Source: JBEIFW01 sp046081125 | Lineage (GTDB): Bacteria > Actinomycetota > Acidimicrobiia > Acidimicrobiales > Ilumatobacteraceae | Direction of reading: 5' to 3' | NCBI GenBank assembly: GCA_046081125.1 | Contig: JBJTVH010000033.1 | Span: forward strand, 1 to 64,000 | Length of the DNA: 64,000 nt | In this document: positions 26,208 to 34,515 of the stretch, piece by piece | How positions within the stretch are numbered: position 1 is the first letter of the stretch | Layout: each line of letters starts with the position of its first letter | Translations under genes and position numbers: made by a program | The notes under the pieces: model-generated | The model's input: only the letters and a program-made list of their open reading frames with translations | Told to the model about the DNA's origin: nothing | Database searches by the model: none

Positions 26208-27032
26208 GTGGGACGCCTCGTGCTGGTGGCGACCCCGATCGGCAACCTCGGCGACCTTTCGCCCCGAGCGGTGTCCACGATCGCCGAGGCCGACGCCGTG
26301 TGCTGCGAGGACACGCGTCGCACCGCCAAGCTGCTCACCCACGCCGGGATCCGCGCCCGGCGCCTGATCGTGGTCAACGAGCACACCGAGGCCGAGCGGA
26401 TCGGTGAGGTGCTCGGCGTGCTCGGCCGCGGGGGCACCGTCGCCGTGGTCACCGACGCCGGCACCCCGGGGGTGTCGGACCCCGGGGAGCGACTCGTGCG
26501 GGCCGCGATCGAGGCCGGCCACGAGGTCCAGGCCGTCCCCGGGGCGTCGGCCGCCTTGGCTGCGCTCGTGGTGTCGGGCCTGCCCACCGGCCGGTTCGTG
26601 GTCGAGGGCTTCCTCCCCCGCACCGGGTCGGCCCGCCGAGACCGTCTCGCCGAGGTCGCCGCCGAACGGCGCACGACGGTGCTGTTCGAGGCCCCGCACC
26701 GCCTGGCGCGGACCCTGACCGACCTGCGGGAGGCGTGCGGCCCCGGGCGCGGCGTGGTCGTCGTGCGGGAGCTGACCAAACTGCACGAACAACGGTGGGC
26801 GGGCACGCTCGCCGAGGCCGCCGACCGGGCGAGTGCCGGCGAGCCGATCGGCGAGCACGTGGTCGTGCTGGCCGGCGCACCACCGCCGATCGCGGCCGAC
26901 GACGACACGATCCGCGCCGAACTGGCGGCCGAACTTGCGCTCGGCGCGAGCCGGCGCGACGCGGCGGATCGGGTCGCCGCCCGCCTGGGTGTCGCCCGCA
27001 ATCGGGTCTACGCCCTGGTGACCGCCCGCTGA
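26208..27032 (+). CDS. rsmI: 16S rRNA 2'-O-methyltransferase RsmI
   Basis: RsmI, 274 residues, which 2'-O-methylates C1402 of 16S rRNA using SAM. The tetrapyrrole-methylase-like fold starts with LVLVATPIGNLGDLSPRAV, then CEDTRRTAKLL, VTDAGTPGVSDPGERLV, and VPGASAALAALVVSGL. GFLPRTGSARRDRL and FEAPHRLARTL complete the family pattern. The GTG at 26208 follows the DUF192 stop. Confidence 0.95.
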   Translation: MGRLVLVATPIGNLGDLSPRAVSTIAEADAVCCEDTRRTAKLLTHAGIRARRLIVVNEHTEAERIGEVLGVLGRGGTVAVVTDAGTPGVSDPGERLVRAAIEAGHEVQAVPGASAALAALVVSGLPTGRFVVEGFLPRTGSARRDRLAEVAAERRTTVLFEAPHRLARTLTDLREACGPGRGVVVVRELTKLHEQRWAGTLAEAADRASAGEPIGEHVVVLAGAPPPIAADDDTIRAELAAELALGASRRDAADRVAARLGVARNRVYALVTAR

Positions 27033-27066
27033 ACCACGCGAGCCGTGACCACCGACGGACACCCGA

Positions 27067-27085
27067 TTGTTGCATGCGCCAACTA
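27067..27085. promoter_or_regulatory. Possible operator before the MFS gene
   Basis: The sequence TTGTTGCATGCGCCAACTA contains inverted arms GTTG and CAAC around a CATGCGC core, the shape of many MarR-type operators. It lies about 60 bases before the MFS exporter start and before a TATCGGATA-like AT-richer stretch. No regulator gene is adjacent. Confidence 0.3.
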
Positions 27086-27145
27086 TCGGATACCGTTTTC
27101 GTGAGCCAGGCTCGATCGGCCCGGCTCGCAGGAACGGGGGACGGG

Positions 27146-28471
27146 ATGACGGTCGTGGATGGACCCGGTCGCGACCACCGCCGCGCGTCCTCGACGCCGC
27201 CCGACCCGGACAAGACCGCAGCCGACCCGACCGCCCCCGAGAGCGGAGCGACGGACCGTCCGGTGCGGCGGGTGCTGGCACACGACGGGTTCCGTCGGTT
27301 CTGGATCGGCCAGCTGGGCATCTCGATCGTCACCGGCACGATCCGGTTCGCCTTCGTCTGGCTGGTGCTCGAACTCACCAATTGGTCCGGCATCACCGGG
27401 GTGATCGGCCTGGCGCTCGGCATCCCGGTCACGTTGATCACCCTGCCCGCCGGGGTGCTGTCCGACCGCTACGACCGTCGCTCGCTCGTGGGCGTCGGCG
27501 CCCTCGCCGGCGCCGTCGTGCTCGCGCTCACCGCCATCCTCGTCGCGCTCGACCGGATCCCGCTCGCCGCCGCCGCGGCGCTGGCGGTCGCTTCGTCGGG
27601 AGCGCTCGCGCTGGTACAGCCGGCGATGCAGGCAATGGTCCCGGCGCTGGTGCCGCGCGAGCTGCTGATGACCGGCATCGCGCTCCAGGGCATCGGGCAG
27701 AACGTCGCTCAGCTCTCCGGGGTCCTCGTCGGCGGCGCTGCCATCCAATTGCTCGGCCTGGCCCGGGCCTTCGTGGTCCTCGCCGCGCTCCTCTCCGTGT
27801 CCGCCGTCGTCGTGCGGTGCACCCCGGCGGTCGCCGCCGGACCCCGGCAACGCAGTGGGCGGGTGCTCGGCGCGCTGCGGTCCTCGCTGTTCGACGGGCT
27901 CGGCTACGTCCGACGCACCCCGCCGCTCGGCACGGTCGTGCTGATCGCCCTCGTCGGCGGCACCTGCGGCGGGCTCGTCCAGCTCGTGCTCCCGGCCGTG
28001 GCCAAAGCCGAGATGGGCGCAGGCGCCTTCGCCGCGTCGCTGTTGTTCAGCGGCCTCGGCGGCGGGATGGTGATCACCACGCTCGCGCTCGCCACCCGGC
28101 CCGCCCTGCCGCGCCAGGGCCTACTGCTCGCCGTGTTCTTCGCGGCGACGTGCGGCCCGGGGATGATCGTGATGGGCATATCGACGTACTACCTGGTCGC
28201 GTTCGCCGGGATGCTGCTGTGGGGCCTCGGCGGCGGGTTCGTCATGACAACGCAGCGCTCGATCCTGCAGCGCCATACGCCCGACGAGCTGATGGGCCGG
28301 GTGATCAGCGTCCATACCCTCGCGCTGATGGGCTCGTTCCCGCTCGCCGCCGGGATCGCCGCGGCGCTGCCACCGCTCGTCGGCCGGCGCCCGACGCTGC
28401 TGCTCGCCGGGATCGTCGCCGGCCTCCTCGCCGTCGCCCTCGCCCGCCGGCCCCGCCTGCGCGAGGTCTGA
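27146..28471 (+). CDS. MFS transporter, EntS-like exporter
   Basis: A 441-residue major facilitator of the MFS_3/EntS type, probably a proton-driven exporter. After a charged cytoplasmic N-terminus, twelve hydrophobic helices follow. The loop 2-3 motif A is LPAGVLSDRYDRRSLVG, and a second copy-like motif is TPDELMGRVISVHTL, typical of this group. GGGGACGGG precedes the ATG at 27146. Substrate unknown. Confidence 0.88.
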   Translation: MTVVDGPGRDHRRASSTPPDPDKTAADPTAPESGATDRPVRRVLAHDGFRRFWIGQLGISIVTGTIRFAFVWLVLELTNWSGITGVIGLALGIPVTLITLPAGVLSDRYDRRSLVGVGALAGAVVLALTAILVALDRIPLAAAAALAVASSGALALVQPAMQAMVPALVPRELLMTGIALQGIGQNVAQLSGVLVGGAAIQLLGLARAFVVLAALLSVSAVVVRCTPAVAAGPRQRSGRVLGALRSSLFDGLGYVRRTPPLGTVVLIALVGGTCGGLVQLVLPAVAKAEMGAGAFAASLLFSGLGGGMVITTLALATRPALPRQGLLLAVFFAATCGPGMIVMGISTYYLVAFAGMLLWGLGGGFVMTTQRSILQRHTPDELMGRVISVHTLALMGSFPLAAGIAAALPPLVGRRPTLLLAGIVAGLLAVALARRPRLREV

Positions 28472-28485
28472 GCCGGCGCGACCGT

Positions 28486-29316
28486 TCAGGCGCCGCTGGT
28501 GAGCGCCTCGAGCGCGGCCGGGTGCAGCCGGCCGTTCGTGGAGACCGCCGACCCGCCGTCGGGTCCGGGGCGGCCGGACAGGTTCGTGAACGTGCCGCCG
28601 GCCTCCCGGACGATCACGTCGATCGCAGCGAGATCCCACAGGGACACGATCGGCTCGCAGGCGACGTCGAACGCGCCCTCGGCCACGAGCAGGTGCTGCC
28701 AGAAGTCGCCGAGACCCCGGGCTCGCCACACGCGACGGGTGAGCTCTACGAGCGCCGCGCCGAGCGCCGGGGATCCCTCGTCGACGAACGACCCGACGTC
28801 GCTGTAGCTCAGGTGGGCGTCCTCGAGGCGCTCGACGTCCGACACGCCGATCGCCTCGCCGTCGGCGAAGGCGCCGCCGCCCTGCGACGCCCACCAGCGC
28901 CGACCGAGTGCCGGTGCCGAGACCACCCCGATCACCCCGACCTCGCGGTGCTGCAAGGCGATCAGCGTCGCCCAGATCGGCACCCCTTTCACGTAGTTGG
29001 CCGTGCCGTCGATCGGGTCGACCACCCACCGCCACGGGCTGTCGGTCGGCCCGAGGAGGCCCTCCTCCTCGCCCAGCACGGCATGGTCGGGGCGCGCGAC
29101 GGCCAACCGGGCCCGGATCGCTGCCTCCACCCCCGTGTCGGCCTGCGTGACGTGCGAACGATCGGCCTTGTGGCGGACCTCGAGCGACGCGCTGCGGTAC
29201 AGGGGAAGCGCTATCGCATCGGCGAGATCGGCGAGTTCGAGTGCGAGCGCCAGCTCGGCGGCGAGGTCGGGAGCACGGTCGTGCGGGCGGTCGGGGCCTC
29301 GATCGGGGACGGTCAC
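28486..29316 (-). CDS. Inositol-monophosphatase family phosphatase (HisN-like)
   Basis: A 276-residue metal-dependent phosphatase. The metal ligands lie in VLGEEEG, WVVDPIDGTANYVKG and SLWDLAAIDVIVREAGG. Such proteins act on inositol-1-phosphate, histidinol-phosphate or related substrates; the closest fit by GDFWQHLLVAEGAFDVACEP is histidinol-phosphatase HisN. No other his gene is in the window. The GTG at 29316 is selected over upstream codons that only add low-complexity residues. Confidence 0.88.
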   Translation of the reverse strand: MTVPDRGPDRPHDRAPDLAAELALALELADLADAIALPLYRSASLEVRHKADRSHVTQADTGVEAAIRARLAVARPDHAVLGEEEGLLGPTDSPWRWVVDPIDGTANYVKGVPIWATLIALQHREVGVIGVVSAPALGRRWWASQGGGAFADGEAIGVSDVERLEDAHLSYSDVGSFVDEGSPALGAALVELTRRVWRARGLGDFWQHLLVAEGAFDVACEPIVSLWDLAAIDVIVREAGGTFTNLSGRPGPDGGSAVSTNGRLHPAALEALTSGA

Positions 29317-29392
29317 GGGGCCGACCCTAGGCGTCGGGGGTCGAGCGTTCCGACGCCTCAAGCCGCGTCACGGCCCGCCGATCAGTCGAGCG

Positions 29393-30547
29393 GTGGGTGT
29401 GCTGCGGGTGACGAATCGACCGGTCGACCAGGCCGAGGCGAACGCCGTCGACGGCACGATCGCGCGCAACGTGCTCTCGCTGCTCCCGCTGTCGCTGCTC
29501 GCCGACATCGGCGCCGGCAGCTTGCTGAGCTTCGCGATCACCACCCCCCGCCACGTCGCCCTGTCCGCGCTGTGGACGGCACTGCTGGCGGTCTACGTGA
29601 TCCCGATGCTCGTGACCATGCGCCGGGCGAAGCGGGCGATCGCCGACGGTCGTCCGATCCGTCTGGGGGCCCTGGTCGTGGGGAACGCGTTCACCAGCGC
29701 GGTCTGGGGCGCGCTGCCGCTCCTGGTGGAGGCGGACCGATCGGTGCCGACGCTGACCTGGCAGATCCTCGCCGGCGGGCTCAGCCTCACCTTCGCCGGC
29801 ACGGTGGCGTTCGCCGGCAACCGCCGGCTCCTGCTGGCCTGGATCCTGCCCATGTGGTTGGCCAACGGCGTCTGGGCCGCGACGGGGGTGCTCGAGCAGG
29901 CCTGGTGGATGCTGCTGTTCATCCCGTTCGCCCTCACGGCCGCCGTCACGATGCACCACGTCGCGTCGAGCTTCCTGGTCGACGCCGCCCTCGAAGGTCA
30001 CCGGAACCGGGTGCTGCTCGACGCGCTCGAGGCGAGCCGGGCCGAACTCGCGCACGACGCCACCCACGACCGCCTCACCGGGCTGCCGAACCGCGCCGCG
30101 ATGCACGAACACCTCGAACGGTCCCGCCAGGCGTGCGCCCGCTACGGCACCGCGCTCGGGCTGATCTTCATCGACCTCGACGGGTTCAAACCGGTCAACG
30201 ACCGTCACGGCCATGCGGCCGGCGACGAGTTGCTCGTCGCCGTCGGGCAACGCCTGCGGCGGATCATCCGATCGGGGGACTTCGTGGGCCGGATCGGCGG
30301 CGACGAGTTCGTCGCCGTGGCCGGCAACCTCGTCGACGCCACGATCGTGGCCGAACTCGCCGACCGGATCCGGGTGGTGCTCGCCGAGCCGTTCGAGTTG
30401 ACGGTCGGCACGGTCTGCATCGGTGCGAGCGTCGGCACGGCCTGGGCGGCGGGTCCCGGCCTGCAGCCCGATGTCCTGCTCCGGGCGGCCGACGCCGACA
30501 TGTACCGGCGCAAGCCGTCGGCGAAGCGGGTCAGCCCAGGCGGCTGA
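29393..30547 (+). CDS. Membrane-bound GGDEF diguanylate cyclase
   Basis: A 384-residue protein with about five to six TM helices (roughly 20-205) and a C-terminal GGDEF domain that makes c-di-GMP from GTP. DATHDRLTGLPNRAAM begins the domain, FIDLDGFKPVND carries metal ligands, and the active site RIGGDEFVAV is intact. RSGD, five residues upstream, is a complete RxxD inhibitory site. Starts at 29393, 29399 or 29408 are all possible (GTG). It converges on dxs with a 17-base overlap. The sensor part matches no named family I recognise. Confidence 0.88.
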   Translation: MGVLRVTNRPVDQAEANAVDGTIARNVLSLLPLSLLADIGAGSLLSFAITTPRHVALSALWTALLAVYVIPMLVTMRRAKRAIADGRPIRLGALVVGNAFTSAVWGALPLLVEADRSVPTLTWQILAGGLSLTFAGTVAFAGNRRLLLAWILPMWLANGVWAATGVLEQAWWMLLFIPFALTAAVTMHHVASSFLVDAALEGHRNRVLLDALEASRAELAHDATHDRLTGLPNRAAMHEHLERSRQACARYGTALGLIFIDLDGFKPVNDRHGHAAGDELLVAVGQRLRRIIRSGDFVGRIGGDEFVAVAGNLVDATIVAELADRIRVVLAEPFELTVGTVCIGASVGTAWAAGPGLQPDVLLRAADADMYRRKPSAKRVSPGG

Positions 30548-32423
30548 CCGCCAACGACTCCCGCACCGAGCGCGCCAACCCGTCGGCGTCGAGCCCGAGC
30601 GCTGCGAGGATCCGGTCGGGCTTGCCGTGCGGGATGAACTGCGTCGGCACCCCGAGCGTGACCACGGTCGGGACCGGGCGGCCGTCACCGCAGTGGTCGG
30701 TGATGCGCGCCGCCAGGTGCGAGCCGACCCCACCGTCGCGGATCCCGTCCTCGGCGACGACCACGACGCGATGCCGGCTGCAGTCCTCGACGAGCGCCTC
30801 GTCCCACGGCTGCACGACCCGCGGGTCCCACAGGGTGACCTCGATGCCCTCGCCGGCCAGCTCCGCGACCGCCTTCTCCGCGGCGCCGAACAGCTTGCCG
30901 ACCGCCACGACCGCAACGCTTCCGTCGCCGCTGCGGGCGCACCGGGCCTGCAGCCCTCGCCCCACCTCGTCGTCGGGCACCTGCCGGGCCTGACCCTTCG
31001 GGTAGCGGATCACGGCGGGGCCGTCCGTGCACGACTCGAGCGCGTCGTGCAGCATCTGCTGGAGCTCCTGGGCCGAGCTCGGGGCGAACACGGTCATCCC
31101 CGGCACCTTCGACAGCAGCGCGAGGTCGTAGATGCCGTGGTGGCTCGGGCCGTCGTCGCCGGTGATCCCCGCCCGGTCGAGGCAGAACACGACCGGGAGG
31201 CGGTGCAGGCCGACGTCGTAGACGACGTTGTCCCACGCCCGGGACAGGAACGTCGAGTAGATCGCCACGACGGGGCGCAGGCCGCCCATGGCCATGCCGG
31301 CTGCGCCGGTGACGGCGTGCTGCTCGGCGATCCCGACGTCGAAGAACCGGTCCGGGAAGCGGTCCTGGAAGGGCAACAACCCCGTGGGACCCGGCATGGC
31401 GGCCGTGATCGCCACGAGGCGCGGCTCCGCCTCGGCCTCCTTGATGAACGCCTCGGCGAAGGCCTGCGTGTAGCCGGTGGGGACCGCCTTGGGAGGGCCG
31501 ACCCGGGGGTCGAACACCGGGGCGTCGTGCAGGTGCTTTTCGTCGTCGTCCTCGGCCGGCGAGTAGCCGCGGCCCTTCTGCGTGAGCACGTGGACGACGA
31601 TCGGCTCCTCGAACTCCTTCGCATTGCGGAACGCCTCTTCGAGTTGCGCAAGATCGTGCCCGTCGACGGGCCCGACGTAGCGGACCCCGAGGCATTCGAA
31701 GAACGCCGGCGGCTCGGCGTACTGGCGGATCGCCGCCTTTACCGCCTCCATCCCGCGTTCGGCCTGGCGCCCGACGAGGGGAAGGTCGCGCAGCAGGTTC
31801 TCGAGCTTGCGCTGCCGGCGCATGTAGATCGGGTTCATCCGGATCCGCGACACGCTGTGCGACAGGTTGGAGATCGTCGGCGCATACGAGCGGCCGTTGT
31901 CGTTCAACACGATGATGACCCGCCGGCCGGCATGGCCGAGATTGTTGAGCGCCTCGTACGCCAGGCCGCCGGTCATCGAACCGTCGCCGATCACCGCCAC
32001 GATGTGCCGGCGGGCCTCGGCGACTCCGGCGTCGCGCGCCGCTGCCAGCCCGTAGGCGTAGGACAGCACCGTCGACGCATGCGAGTTCTCGATCAGGTCG
32101 TGCCGGCTCTCCTCCCGGCTCGGGTACCCCGACAGCCCGCCCGCCTGGCGCAGGTGCTCGAACCCGGCGAGACGGCCGGTGACGAGCTTGTGCACGTAGG
32201 CCTGGTGCCCGGTGTCCCACAGCACGGCGTCGGTCGGAGACTCGAAGACGCGGTGCAGCGCCAAGGTGAGTTCGACCGCGCCGAGGTTGGATCCCAGGTG
32301 TCCGCTGTTGGCGGCGACGGCCTGCACGATCACGTCACGGATCTCCCCGGCGAGTTCACGCAGTTCGTCCAGGGTCAGGCCCCGCAGGTCAGCGGGTTCA
32401 TGGATGCGGCGGAGCAGGTCCAC
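30531..32423 (-). CDS. dxs: 1-deoxy-D-xylulose-5-phosphate synthase
   Basis: DXS, 630 residues, the ThDP enzyme that condenses pyruvate with glyceraldehyde-3-phosphate, first step of the MEP isoprenoid pathway (IspE of the same pathway is encoded at 59499). Key parts are ANSGHLGSNLGAVELTLAL, GDGSMTGGLAYEALNN for ThDP/Mg, VGIAEQHAVTGAAGMA with the catalytic Glu, and DRAGITGDDGPSHHG. The GTG at 32423 is preferred because homologues begin at LLRRIHEPADL; the longer ATG at 32489 would lie upstream of the operator-like site and -10. Confidence 0.95.
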   Translation of the reverse strand: MDLLRRIHEPADLRGLTLDELRELAGEIRDVIVQAVAANSGHLGSNLGAVELTLALHRVFESPTDAVLWDTGHQAYVHKLVTGRLAGFEHLRQAGGLSGYPSREESRHDLIENSHASTVLSYAYGLAAARDAGVAEARRHIVAVIGDGSMTGGLAYEALNNLGHAGRRVIIVLNDNGRSYAPTISNLSHSVSRIRMNPIYMRRQRKLENLLRDLPLVGRQAERGMEAVKAAIRQYAEPPAFFECLGVRYVGPVDGHDLAQLEEAFRNAKEFEEPIVVHVLTQKGRGYSPAEDDDEKHLHDAPVFDPRVGPPKAVPTGYTQAFAEAFIKEAEAEPRLVAITAAMPGPTGLLPFQDRFPDRFFDVGIAEQHAVTGAAGMAMGGLRPVVAIYSTFLSRAWDNVVYDVGLHRLPVVFCLDRAGITGDDGPSHHGIYDLALLSKVPGMTVFAPSSAQELQQMLHDALESCTDGPAVIRYPKGQARQVPDDEVGRGLQARCARSGDGSVAVVAVGKLFGAAEKAVAELAGEGIEVTLWDPRVVQPWDEALVEDCSRHRVVVVAEDGIRDGGVGSHLAARITDHCGDGRPVPTVVTLGVPTQFIPHGKPDRILAALGLDADGLARSVRESLAVSRLG

Positions 32424-32460
32424 AGGGGCCCTCGCAGGGGGTTGGGCGGGCAACCGAAAC

Positions 32461-32476
32461 GTTACCGCCGGGTGAC
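32461..32476. promoter_or_regulatory. Operator-like palindrome upstream of dxs
   Basis: GTTACC-GCCG-GGTGAC matches the site at 1244-1259 at all but one arm position and the same spacing. On the dxs strand it overlaps a -10-like TAACGT (32465-32460), which would start transcription about 30 bases before the dxs GTG. The SDR gene diverges on the other side. Confidence 0.4.
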
Positions 32477-32520
32477 GAAACGGCCGCACCGGACCTCCGG
32501 ACCGGTCGCGGGCCGCCGCC

Positions 32521-32526
32521 TACCAT
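32521..32526 (+). promoter_or_regulatory. -10 element of a probable leaderless SDR mRNA
   Basis: TACCAT ends exactly seven bases before the GTG at 32534, the same spacing as at 17752 and 56923. No Shine-Dalgarno is present. Confidence 0.5.
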
Positions 32527-32533
32527 CACCGGC

Positions 32534-33306
32534 GTGAGCAGCGACAACCTCTTCGACCTGAGCGGTCGAGTAGCCCTCGTCACGGGCGGCAACAGCGGCA
32601 TCGGGCTCGGAATGGCCGATGCCCTGGCCGCCCACGGCGCCGCCGTCGCCATCTGGGGCACCAACCCGACCAAGAACGCCGAGGCCCGGGCCACGCTGGC
32701 CCGCCACGGACGGCCGGTGCTCGACGTGGTGTGCGACGTCGGCGACGAGGCGGCCGTCGAGGCGGCGTTCACCCGGACCCTGGACGAACTCGGGCGGGTG
32801 GACTCGGTGTTCGCCAACGCCGGGGTGTCCGGCCGCGGGATCGCGTTCACCGAGATGACGACCGAGGAATGGCACCGGGTCCTGCGGGTCAACCTCGACG
32901 GCGTCTTCTTCACCCTGCGGGTCGCGGTGCGCCACATGGTGGACCGGGGCGGGGGCGGCAGCCTGGTGGTGTCCTCCTCGGGCTCGGCGTACCAGGGCCA
33001 GCAACGCGGCCAGCACTACGGGGCGTCGAAGGCCGGCATCATCGCCGTCGCCAATGCGATCGCCGTCGAGCACGCCAAGGACGGGATCCGGGCGAACTCG
33101 CTGATCTTCGGCTGGATCGAATCGGCGATGACCGACGCCACGCTCAACTGGCCGCGGTTCGCCGAGAAGGTGAAGCCCCGGATCCCGCTACGCCGCTGGG
33201 GGCGCCCCGACGACACGGGCGGCATCGCGGTCTACCTCGCCAGCGACGCCAGCCGTTGGCACACCGGGGACGTGATCACCGTCGACGGCGGCACACGATC
33301 TTCTGA
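32534..33306 (+). CDS. SDR family oxidoreductase, frameshifted near its C-terminus
   Basis: A classical short-chain dehydrogenase of about 256 residues. TGGNSGIGLGMADAL binds NAD(P), NAG marks strand 4, and SSSGSAYQGQQRGQHYGASKAG holds the Ser, Tyr and Lys. The SDR ending VDGG is at the 3' end. There the frame runs on into the opposite gene for 220 codons. One base shifted, the sequence reads TIF and a stop at 33304-33306, so a single T appears missing from an expected GGYTIF ending near 33292. The annotated end follows that corrected frame. Confidence 0.8.
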
Positions 33307-34506
33307 GCGGGCGGCCCGGTCGGCGGCGGCCCGGTCGGCGACCCGCAGGAGCACCGCCTCGAGCGAATCCGTGGCCGACTCCCAGCAGAACCGCTCGCCC
33401 CGCCGGCATGCGCCCAGGGTCAACATGGCCCGGAGCGGATCGTCGTCGATGATCCGCCGCAGGGCCCGCCCGAGCGCGAGCGGGTCGCCGGCGGGGACGA
33501 TCAGGCCGTCGACCCCGTCGGTCACGAGTTCCGGTGGGGCGCCGGCATCGGTGACCACGACCGGCGTGCCGCACGCCATCGCTTCGGCGATCACGAGCCC
33601 GAATCCCTCGCCGCTGCGCGACGGCACGGCGACGACATCGGCGGCGCGGTACCGGGCGACGATCTCGTCGTCGTCGAGGCGGCCGAGGAGCCGTACCCCG
33701 GGGACCTCGGCGGCCCGGCGCGCCAGCGCGGTCCGTTCGGGACCGTCGCCGGCCACCTCGAGCACGGCCCGGTCGCCGAGACCGGCGGCGGCCCATGCGT
33801 CGATCAGGACGTCGACACCGTTGCGGGCCACCAGCCTCCGGACGGTGAACACCCGGCACGGTCCGCTGCGGTCCCGTCCCGGCCCGGGCGAGAAGCGTGC
33901 CCGATCGACCCCGTTGCCCACCACGGTCGTCGTCGCCTGCGGGGCGATCCGCCGGACGTAGGCCTCGGTGTGCCGGCTCACCGCCACCACCTCGTCCGCG
34001 GCGCGCAGGACCGCCCGGCCCAGCGTCCGGTCGACGGCGCGCTCGACGGCGTCGAGCACCGGGCCGTAGTCGACGAACGGGTTGTGCTGGAACACGACGA
34101 GCGGGACGCCCGCGATGCGAGCCGCCCGGGCTGCGAGCGCTCCGAGGGGGTAGACGTGCCCGTGGACGATGACGAGGTCGGCGCGCCGCACGGCTGCGGC
34201 GACCTCCCGGGCCCCTCGGGGACCGGGCACCGGGACGGGGACACCGGCCCAGGACTCGATCACGTTCGCGACGCCGTGCCGGTGCACGACCGCGCCGTCG
34301 CGCTGCTCGCTGCGCCGATCGCCAGCCAGGCGCGAGGTGTGCACCTCGACCGACCAGCCCCGCTCGGCCAGACGGCGCACCTGCTCGGCGGCGACCCGCT
34401 CGACACCGCCGACGTGCGGCGCCCAGTAGTGGGTGACGACGAGCAGCCGACCTCGCATCGGGCCCTGCACCGGGCCCGTCACCGGACCCGTCACCGGGCC
34501 CGTCAC
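33232..34506 (-). CDS. Glycosyltransferase family 4 (surface glycan operon)
   Basis: A retaining GT-B glycosyltransferase. The N-terminal domain opens with GRLLVVTHYWAPHVGGVERV, and the C-terminal domain has VVGNGVDRARFSPG, VRRLVARNGVDVL and SRSGEGFGLVIAEAMACG with the EX7E motif. The frame is open from a GTG at 34506 that overlaps the methyltransferase stop (GTGA); further GTGs lie in the 12-base repeats, and an ATG at 34458 directly precedes the conserved N-terminus. The C-terminus overlaps the convergent SDR gene by about 70 bases. Likely length is 408-424 residues. Confidence 0.9.
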   Translation of the reverse strand: MTGPVTGPVTGPVQGPMRGRLLVVTHYWAPHVGGVERVAAEQVRRLAERGWSVEVHTSRLAGDRRSEQRDGAVVHRHGVANVIESWAGVPVPVPGPRGAREVAAAVRRADLVIVHGHVYPLGALAARAARIAGVPLVVFQHNPFVDYGPVLDAVERAVDRTLGRAVLRAADEVVAVSRHTEAYVRRIAPQATTTVVGNGVDRARFSPGPGRDRSGPCRVFTVRRLVARNGVDVLIDAWAAAGLGDRAVLEVAGDGPERTALARRAAEVPGVRLLGRLDDDEIVARYRAADVVAVPSRSGEGFGLVIAEAMACGTPVVVTDAGAPPELVTDGVDGLIVPAGDPLALGRALRRIIDDDPLRAMLTLGACRRGERFCWESATDSLEAVLLRVADRAAADRAARSEDRVPPSTVITSPVCQRLASLAR

Positions 34507-34515
34507 CGGGCCCCC
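34468..34515. repeat. Four tandem 12-bp repeats at a gene junction
   Basis: The unit CACCGGGCCCGT occurs at 34468, 34480 (one base different), 34492 and, in degenerate form, 34504. On the minus strand each copy offers a GTG in the glycosyltransferase frame, and the methyltransferase TGA stop lies in the last copy. Twelve bases keep the frame, so copy-number change would only lengthen or shorten the N-terminus. Confidence 0.85.

Noticed and set aside
27067..30993. A 1308-codon open frame on the plus strand
   Set aside because: It is an alternate frame across rsmI-downstream, MFS, phosphatase and GGDEF genes. The translation is Arg/Pro/Gly-rich with no motif, typical of out-of-frame reading in very GC-rich DNA.
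33307..33961. C-terminal extension of the SDR to 475 residues
   Set aside because: The extension is antisense to the GT4 gene, low-complexity, and starts exactly where a one-base shift gives the normal SDR ending.
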